The translations under genes and the position numbers were made by a program. A stretch of DNA of 5,270 bases from assembly GCA_041609995.1 (NCBI GenBank), contig JBFIPU010000136.1, positions 1 to 5,270 on the forward strand, written 5' to 3'. Positions 1 through 3,166 of this stretch are shown here, piece by piece. The DNA is from JABDOU01 sp041609995. Its GTDB lineage: Bacteria > Actinomycetota > Acidimicrobiia > Spongiisociales > SHLN01. Under the pieces are notes generated by a model. The model had not been told where the DNA came from. It worked only from the letters and a program-made list of their open reading frames with translations, and ran no database searches. Position 1 is the stretch's first letter. Each line of letters starts with the position of its first letter.

Positions 1-22
1 AATGTTGGATAGTTACATGCAT
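1..22 (-). CDS. Start of an unidentified gene downstream of the arsR-family gene (partial)
   Basis: An ATG at 22-20 on the minus strand is preceded, five bases away, by a full GGAGG Shine-Dalgarno (32-28). That site starts immediately after the TGA stop of the ArsR-family gene, so the two genes are almost certainly co-transcribed. Only seven codons are visible (MHVTIQH) before the window ends. A short beta-strand-like opening of this kind resembles small thioredoxin-fold proteins (continuing with a Cys-Pro-x-Trp-like motif) that I recall near arsR/merB genes in Actinomycetota, but the Cys motif would lie outside the window. The identity is a guess; the existence of a gene start is well supported by the ribosome binding site and spacing. 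Confidence 0.6.
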
Positions 23-27
23 CAATT

Positions 28-32
28 CCTCC
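28..32 (-). promoter_or_regulatory. Shine-Dalgarno site for the truncated downstream gene
   Basis: The minus strand reads GGAGG five bases before an ATG. It begins directly after the TGA stop of the ArsR-family gene and is the strongest ribosome binding site in the window. It argues that the repressor is the first gene of a longer minus-strand operon rather than standing alone. Confidence 0.75.
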
Positions 33-422
33 TCAGTTCATCGCGATCGCACGTTGCCGGTACTCACCTGCCACCAGCGCCAGATACTCGAACCGCCGCG
101 GATTGAGCGAGTAGTAGCTCCAGCGTCCTCGCTTCTCGCGATTGACCAGACCGGCATCCAGAAGCGTCTTCAAGTGGTAACTCACCGTCGACTGGCTGAT
201 CGGAAGATGCCGCTCAACGTCCACGACGCACACGGGTTCGCCGGTGGCAGCGATCAGGTGGACAATCGCAACGCGGTACGGGTCGCCCAGCGCGCCAAAT
301 GCTTCTGCCTCGTTGGCAGCCTCGATCGGATCAATCGGCTCCGTGTTGAGGGCTGTGCAACACGGCACCTCTGTGTCGCACTCGCAGGTGATTTGAAGTG
401 ACTTGCTCGAGTTCTTGCTCAC
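33..422 (-). CDS. ArsR/SmtB-family metal-responsive transcriptional repressor
   Basis: This 129-residue winged-helix repressor would bind its operator without metal and release it when thiophilic metal or metalloid binds cysteines. Seen: the family's ALGDPYR segment (44-50), a recognition helix region SQSTVSYHLKTLLDAGLV (76-93), and the wing KRGRWSYYSL (97-106). The cysteines are C13, C15, C21, C22 and C65; C65 sits in EPVCVVDVE, the counterpart of the ELCVCDL metal-site helix of classical ArsR. An adjacent Cys pair near the N terminus plus one Cys in that region recalls Corynebacterium ArsR (C15/C16/C55), though exact alignment is not certain. The start is GTG, supported by GGGAG five bases upstream (432-428). 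The gene is divergent from merB across an operator-like palindrome. Known context: the mercury-operon regulator of Streptomyces lividans is ArsR-type rather than classical MerR, so an organomercury/Hg(II) sensor is plausible; As(III), Sb(III) or Cd(II) are alternatives. Family is certain, ligand is inferred. Confidence 0.95.
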   Translation of the reverse strand: MSKNSSKSLQITCECDTEVPCCTALNTEPIDPIEAANEAEAFGALGDPYRVAIVHLIAATGEPVCVVDVERHLPISQSTVSYHLKTLLDAGLVNREKRGRWSYYSLNPRRFEYLALVAGEYRQRAIAMN

Positions 423-427
423 GGCTT

Positions 428-432
428 CTCCC
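428..432 (-). promoter_or_regulatory. Shine-Dalgarno site deciding the GTG start of the repressor
   Basis: The minus strand reads GGGAG followed by AAGCC and then GTG at 422-420. The spacing is good and supports the GTG as the true start. Confidence 0.6.
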
Positions 433-448
433 GTTGCAGTGTGTCAGG

Positions 449-454
449 AATATA
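449..454 (-). promoter_or_regulatory. Possible -10 element for the repressor gene
   Basis: The minus strand reads TATATT, five of six matches to TATAAT, with its edge at the operator palindrome, so a bound repressor would block it. No good -35 is present at the expected distance (AATAAA or GAATAA only). This is a weak, inferred call. Confidence 0.3.
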
Positions 455-469
455 TCGAATATTTTCGAT
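454..469. promoter_or_regulatory. Perfect inverted repeat, probable ArsR-family operator
   Basis: ATCGAA-TATT-TTCGAT is a perfect palindrome of two 6-base arms around a 4-base spacer. It lies in an AT-rich island of otherwise GC-rich DNA, within the 61-base gap between the divergent repressor gene and merB. It ends 14 bases before the merB ATG and starts 31 bases before the repressor GTG, and it touches the likely -10 elements of both directions. ArsR/SmtB operators are typically short AT-rich dyads of this form. A second pair of arms, GGAATA (447-452) and TATTCC (474-479), brackets it but is centred about 1.5 bases to the right. Binding is inferred, not shown. Confidence 0.8.
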
Positions 470-483
470 GTTTTATTCCCCAC

Positions 484-1080
484 ATGCGGATCGCGGAACA
501 AATCGACGAAGACAGCTATGGCGCTTTGCGCAGGGCCGGCTTCCGGTTGCTGCTGGAAAAGGGACGGCCGATCACGATCCAAGAATGGGCTGACGCTGCC
601 GGTGTTCCCGACGAGACGGTCGTTACCCTCATCGACGATCAACCGGGTCGAGTCGAGCTGGACGCGGAGAAGTGTCTCGTGGGGTTGGCCGGACTCAGCG
701 TGACACCCGGGCGTCATGAGCTCCAGATAGAAGATCAGGTGCGATGGACGTGGTGCGCACTCGATGCGGTGGGCATCATGGGTGCCCTCGGCGCAAGCGG
801 TGCCATACGTTCAACCGATCCTCACACCGGCGACTTGATAGAGATCTCAGTGACCGGCGGGCAGCTGGAGGGAAACGCAGCCATCTTCATCGCCAACGCA
901 TACGGCGGAAACGTGCGACAAGCCTGGTGCCCACTCGTCAATCTCTTCACATCGCAGACCAGTGCCGAAGCGTGGGCCGCCGACAACGACACTGACGGCG
1001 ACATATTCGGAGTTGCGGATATATCCGAGAACTCGGCCGAACTATGGCGCCCGCTGATCGATCCGCCGGATTTCAGCTAA
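484..1080 (+). CDS. merB: Organomercurial (alkylmercury) lyase MerB
   Basis: MerB protonolyses the carbon-mercury bond of organomercurials, releasing a hydrocarbon and Hg(II), which is normally passed to mercuric reductase MerA in the cytosol. From the ATG at 484 the protein has 198 residues (plasmid R831b MerB has 212). An N-terminal helical, winged-helix-like part (about 10-60) precedes the catalytic core. The segment WCALD puts C91 and D94 at the places of R831b Cys96 and Asp99, and RQAWCPLVNLFTS puts C149 at Cys159, so the Cys-Asp-Cys triad is complete. The tail SAEAWAADN matches the family's TAEDWA segment. The frame is open further upstream to a TTG inside the repressor gene, but that start would run through the operator and lacks a ribosome binding site. 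The chosen ATG also lacks one (TATTCCCCAC precedes it), so a leaderless message is possible. No merA, merT or merP is in the window. Role in organomercury resistance is strongly supported by the triad; substrate range is not. Confidence 0.93.
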   Translation: MRIAEQIDEDSYGALRRAGFRLLLEKGRPITIQEWADAAGVPDETVVTLIDDQPGRVELDAEKCLVGLAGLSVTPGRHELQIEDQVRWTWCALDAVGIMGALGASGAIRSTDPHTGDLIEISVTGGQLEGNAAIFIANAYGGNVRQAWCPLVNLFTSQTSAEAWAADNDTDGDIFGVADISENSAELWRPLIDPPDFS

Positions 1081-1496
1081 CCGGCCGGCGCAAGCCCCGC
1101 TGCCCGTCTCGCTCCCCGCCTGGTCCGGTGATCTTTCATCGATGCGATCTGCCCATTGCGCATTGCGATCACGACGTGGGCGGCACCCTTTTTGCCGGTC
1201 GCCGCTTCCGTCCAGCGCAATTCAGCAACCGCCCGCTCTTGCGGGCCGGCAATCAGGTTTGCTTCCGAGAGCACCTGGTGTGAGTCATGCCATTGCCGCA
1301 AATCGGTGAGAACCACCCGGGCCTCGTCGGGCCCGTGTCAGGCCGGCGTATGGCGCCACCACAGCCAGCCATGGGGCACGCCCTCCCACACCATGTCGTC
1401 GCTCATCAGATCGACGAACGGTCCAACATCGCGTTCCACCATCGCGTCAACCGCAGTCGACAACGCCTGGAAGTCAGAACCCTCCATGGCGACCAT
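1077..1496 (-). CDS. SnoaL-like/NTF2-fold protein interrupted by one in-frame TGA: candidate selenoprotein or nonsense pseudogene
   Basis: Reading TGA as an amino acid gives 139 residues, a usual length for small SnoaL-like (cone-shaped alpha+beta) proteins, which include enzymes and ligand-binding proteins. Seen: N-terminal helices (FQALSTAVDAMVERDVGPFVDLM, with the first Met at 1496 or 1487), a DMVWEGV strand (35-40), the WLWWRHTPA segment (44-52), TGA at codon 53, HGPDEARVVL (54-63), a beta region (about 80-119), and the closing pattern KDHRTRRGARRAAGL, close to the family's usual D-x-x-x-R-x-x-A-x-x-A-A-G-L end. No frameshift or second stop is present, and codon choice is the same on both sides of the TGA. 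The stop TAG overlaps the merB stop by four bases, tail to tail. The downstream piece alone (GTG at 1316) would lack half the fold. From memory, many such proteins have Cys before G-x-(D/E)-E-(A/V), the TGA position, favouring selenocysteine; a recent nonsense mutation or sequencing error is the alternative. No strong ribosome binding site is seen. Biochemical function is unknown. Confidence 0.72.
1305..1335 (-). promoter_or_regulatory. Two tandem hairpins after the in-frame TGA, possible SECIS-like signal
   Basis: Reading the minus-strand mRNA after the UGA, hairpin A pairs CGGGCC (1335-1330) with GGCCCG (1323-1318) around loop CGACGA. Hairpin B follows directly and pairs GGUG (1317-1314) with CACC (1308-1305) around loop GUUCU. 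Bacterial SECIS elements lie just 3' of the UGA inside the coding region and usually have a small apical loop with a G in its first two bases about 16-37 bases from the UGA. Hairpin B's loop starts with G, 24 bases after the UGA, and fits, though its stem is only four pairs. Hairpin A is stronger but its loop starts only 8 bases after the UGA, too close for the known E. coli geometry. GC-rich coding sequence forms such hairpins by chance, so this is weak evidence. Confidence 0.3.
1338..1340 (-). other. In-frame TGA codon (codon 53) of the SnoaL-like gene
   Basis: The codons around it read ACG CCG GCC TGA CAC GGG CCC GAC GAG GCC, giving T-P-A-(UGA)-H-G-P-D-E-A. It is the only stop in 139 codons. 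One base change at the third position (TGC or TGT) would give Cys, and other single changes would give Trp, Arg, Gly, Ser or Leu. Its meaning (Sec, nonsense mutation, or sequence error) cannot be settled from the window. Confidence 0.9.
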
Positions 1497-1721
1497 TCTG
1501 CCACATCGGGCACACCGTCGGTCTGTTCCGGTCGCGACAAATGACGAGATCGATGACGATGCCGAACCACCGCTCGTCGCCGGTTCAACGTCTCGTGATC
1601 CGTAGGCGTCGCCGCACTACCGGGCTTGAAAGATCTCGTTGAGCCATGACAACGGCCGGGCAGCGGGTCGCTCACAAGACCAAATATGGCCAGATGATGC
1701 GGTCGTGGTGATGGGCTTCGG
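1497..1721. other. 225-base spacer between the ABC operon and the SnoaL-like gene
   Basis: I see no convincing gene here. An open minus-strand frame crosses it (start near 1675), but its product is Arg/His-rich and it runs on over the SnoaL-like gene in another frame, so it is taken as a shadow. The minus-strand frame upstream of the ATG at 1496 is open but has no start codon nearby. There is no GC hairpin followed by a T-run after the ABC operon stop at 1722, so read-through into the SnoaL-like gene is possible; equally, no clear promoter for that gene can be pointed out. Confidence 0.5.
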
Positions 1722-2357
1722 TCAAGAGTCAGCCGGGATGATCCGACCGTCGATCATCGACACGACTCGATCGGCGCGGGCGACCAGGCGCTCGTCATGG
1801 GTCACCGCCAGGACTGCCGCGCCATCCTGCGAGCATTTCGCCATGAGGTCGATCACCACCCGGGCGTTGTCCTCGTCCTGGTGGGCGGTGGGTTCGTCGG
1901 CGATCAGCAACCTAGGGGAGGCGGCCACTGCTCTGGCCACGGCGACGCGTTGTTGCTCGCCCATAGACAACTGTTCGGCCGGGCGGTCCCGTAGCTCTGC
2001 CATGCCCAGCGCCGACAGAGTCCCCGGCGTGTCTGCGGCCACGCCACCCAACCAAACGGGCAGCTCGACATTCTCGGCCGCAGTCAGCTCCGGCAACAGG
2101 CCCAGTCCCTGGGGCACGACGGCGATCGAACGCCAGCCGGCCCGCATCCCATCGGCCACCAGCACCTCTCCTTCATCGGGCTGGTCCCACCCCAGCACCA
2201 CATTCACGAGGGTCGTCTTGCCCGAGCCCGATGGTCCCACCACCACCACGAACTCTCCGGCGGCAACCTCGAACGACACGTTGCGCAGGGCATGCACCAC
2301 CTCCGGCCCGCGTACATGGCGCTTCCCGACGGAGACGAGTCGCACGATGGAATTCAT
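1722..2357 (-). CDS. ABC transporter ATP-binding protein (MacB/LolD-type), second and divergent ATPase
   Basis: This 211-residue cytoplasmic nucleotide-binding subunit belongs to the type that drives FtsX-like permeases. Seen: Walker A GPSGSGKT (41-48), Q-loop Q83 in VVPQGLGLLPELT, signature LSMGEQQR (130-137), Walker B LLIADEP with catalytic E155, D-loop HQDEDN (159-164), and switch H187 in VTHD. All ATPase residues are present; oddities are Met for the usual first Gly in the signature and Gln-Asp where the D-loop usually has Leu-Asp. The start is the ATG at 2357, whose ATGA overlaps the stop of the upstream ATPase and which has GGAG six bases before it; an upstream in-frame start at 2396 would overlap more and is less likely. 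It is the last of three coupled genes and ends 225 bases before the SnoaL-like gene. Together with the other ATPase it probably forms an unequal pair on one permease; the substrate is unknown. Confidence 0.94.
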   Translation of the reverse strand: MNSIVRLVSVGKRHVRGPEVVHALRNVSFEVAAGEFVVVVGPSGSGKTTLVNVVLGWDQPDEGEVLVADGMRAGWRSIAVVPQGLGLLPELTAAENVELPVWLGGVAADTPGTLSALGMAELRDRPAEQLSMGEQQRVAVARAVAASPRLLIADEPTAHQDEDNARVVIDLMAKCSQDGAAVLAVTHDERLVARADRVVSMIDGRIIPADS

Positions 2358-3166
2358 TCCGGCTCCACTTCCACCACCCCGGTCGACGGATTCCAACGAA
2401 CCCGGCCACGCCGGCTCGTAAACCGAGCCAGCAGCTCCTTGGGCAACTGGAGACGGCCCGATTCATCGATGGGAACGAGCGTCTGCCCGGCCTCTTCGAT
2501 GGAAGCCACCGCCCCGTTGCGGAGCAGGATCACCACATCAAGCTCGCCGATCAAGCGCGGGTCGTGGGTTGCGATCAGCACCAGGGCGCCCTGGTCGGCA
2601 ACCCGCTGGGCTGCATGCAGCACGTTGGCAGCGCTGGCGGTGTCAAGCTCCGCAGTGGGTTCATCGGCCAACACGAGCGGGTGGGAACGCACCAGCGTCC
2701 GCGCGAAAGCGGCCCGCTGCTGCTCACCCCCGGAAAGCTCCGCTGGGAAGTGTTCCGCCCGCTCGGCGAGACCCAGGTCGGCGAGGGCGGGCGCCACTGC
2801 CACAGTCCTCCCCCGCCCGGCCGCCATTCGTAGCTGTTGTTCCACAGTGAGGTGCGCCAGGAGGTTGTCGGCCGGACGCTGATGGAGGTGGCTCACCAGC
2901 CGGCGCCGCAGAGCCGCTCGAACCCGCGCCGAACCGACCGACATCTCGTTGCCGGCTACGCGAACAGCGCCGGCGGTCGGCACATCCAAGCCGGAAATCA
3001 TCCGAAACAGCGAGGACTTTCCGCTCCCCGACGGACCGATGACCCCCACCACCTGCCCCGCCCGTAGTGACAGATCGACGCCCCGGACGGCGTCGACGCG
3101 TCCGACCGGTGTGTCGTAGATCTTCACCAAACGACGACAGGACAGGACCTCCTCAGCCAACATCAC
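2354..3166 (-). CDS. ABC transporter ATP-binding protein (LolD/MacB-type) with C-terminal AbrB-like extension
   Basis: This is a 270-residue nucleotide-binding subunit. Seen: Walker A GPSGSGKS (44-51), Q-loop Q96 in HQRPADNLLAHLTV, canonical signature LSGGEQQR (144-151), Walker B VLADEP with E169, D-loop ELD (173-175), and switch H201 in ATHD. The ATPase domain ends near residue 222; typical LolD-type subunits stop there (about 220-230). The additional 45 or so residues contain IDESGRLQLPKELLARF (233-249), then GRVRWNPSTGVVEVEPE. This resembles the AbrB/MazE-type swapped-hairpin pattern (D-x-x-G-R-h-x-h-P-x-E-L), suggesting a dimerisation or regulatory domain. GTG at 3166 or ATG at 3163 can be the start; GGGGAGG (3179-3173) serves both, and both lie inside the permease gene (11-14 base overlap), indicating coupled translation. 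Its stop overlaps the next ATPase as ATGA. Confidence 0.95.
   Translation of the reverse strand: MMLAEEVLSCRRLVKIYDTPVGRVDAVRGVDLSLRAGQVVGVIGPSGSGKSSLFRMISGLDVPTAGAVRVAGNEMSVGSARVRAALRRRLVSHLHQRPADNLLAHLTVEQQLRMAAGRGRTVAVAPALADLGLAERAEHFPAELSGGEQQRAAFARTLVRSHPLVLADEPTAELDTASAANVLHAAQRVADQGALVLIATHDPRLIGELDVVILLRNGAVASIEEAGQTLVPIDESGRLQLPKELLARFTSRRGRVRWNPSTGVVEVEPE

Noticed and set aside
403..483. Longer merB frame starting at a TTG inside the repressor gene (27 more residues)
   Set aside because: It would translate through the operator, overlaps the divergent gene's start and has no ribosome binding site; the ATG at 484 gives a normal MerB N terminus.
1081..1088. CCGGCCGG palindrome after merB as a terminator
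   Set aside because: It has no loop and no following T-run, and it lies inside the coding part of the opposite gene.
1077..1316. Stand-alone small gene starting at the GTG at 1316
   Set aside because: It has only the C-terminal half of a SnoaL-like fold, and the preceding 59 codons in the same frame supply the missing half across the TGA.
1077..1496. Frameshift as the cause of the broken SnoaL-like gene
   Set aside because: Both halves are in the same frame, so a single in-frame TGA, not an insertion or deletion, separates them.
1416..1496. Upstream frame with a Cys-x-x-Cys-Gly before the ATG at 1496 as part of the protein
   Set aside because: No ATG, GTG or TTG start lies upstream in that frame before a stop, so the Cys pair is most likely untranslated chance sequence.
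1406..1675. Minus-strand open frame of 89 codons across the spacer
   Set aside because: The composition is Arg/His-rich, no family is recognisable, and it overlaps the better-supported SnoaL-like frame; it is a high-GC shadow.
1639..2421. Plus-strand open frame of 260 codons opposite the second ATPase
   Set aside because: Ser/Thr/Arg/Pro-rich antisense shadow of a clear ATPase gene with all ABC motifs on the other strand.
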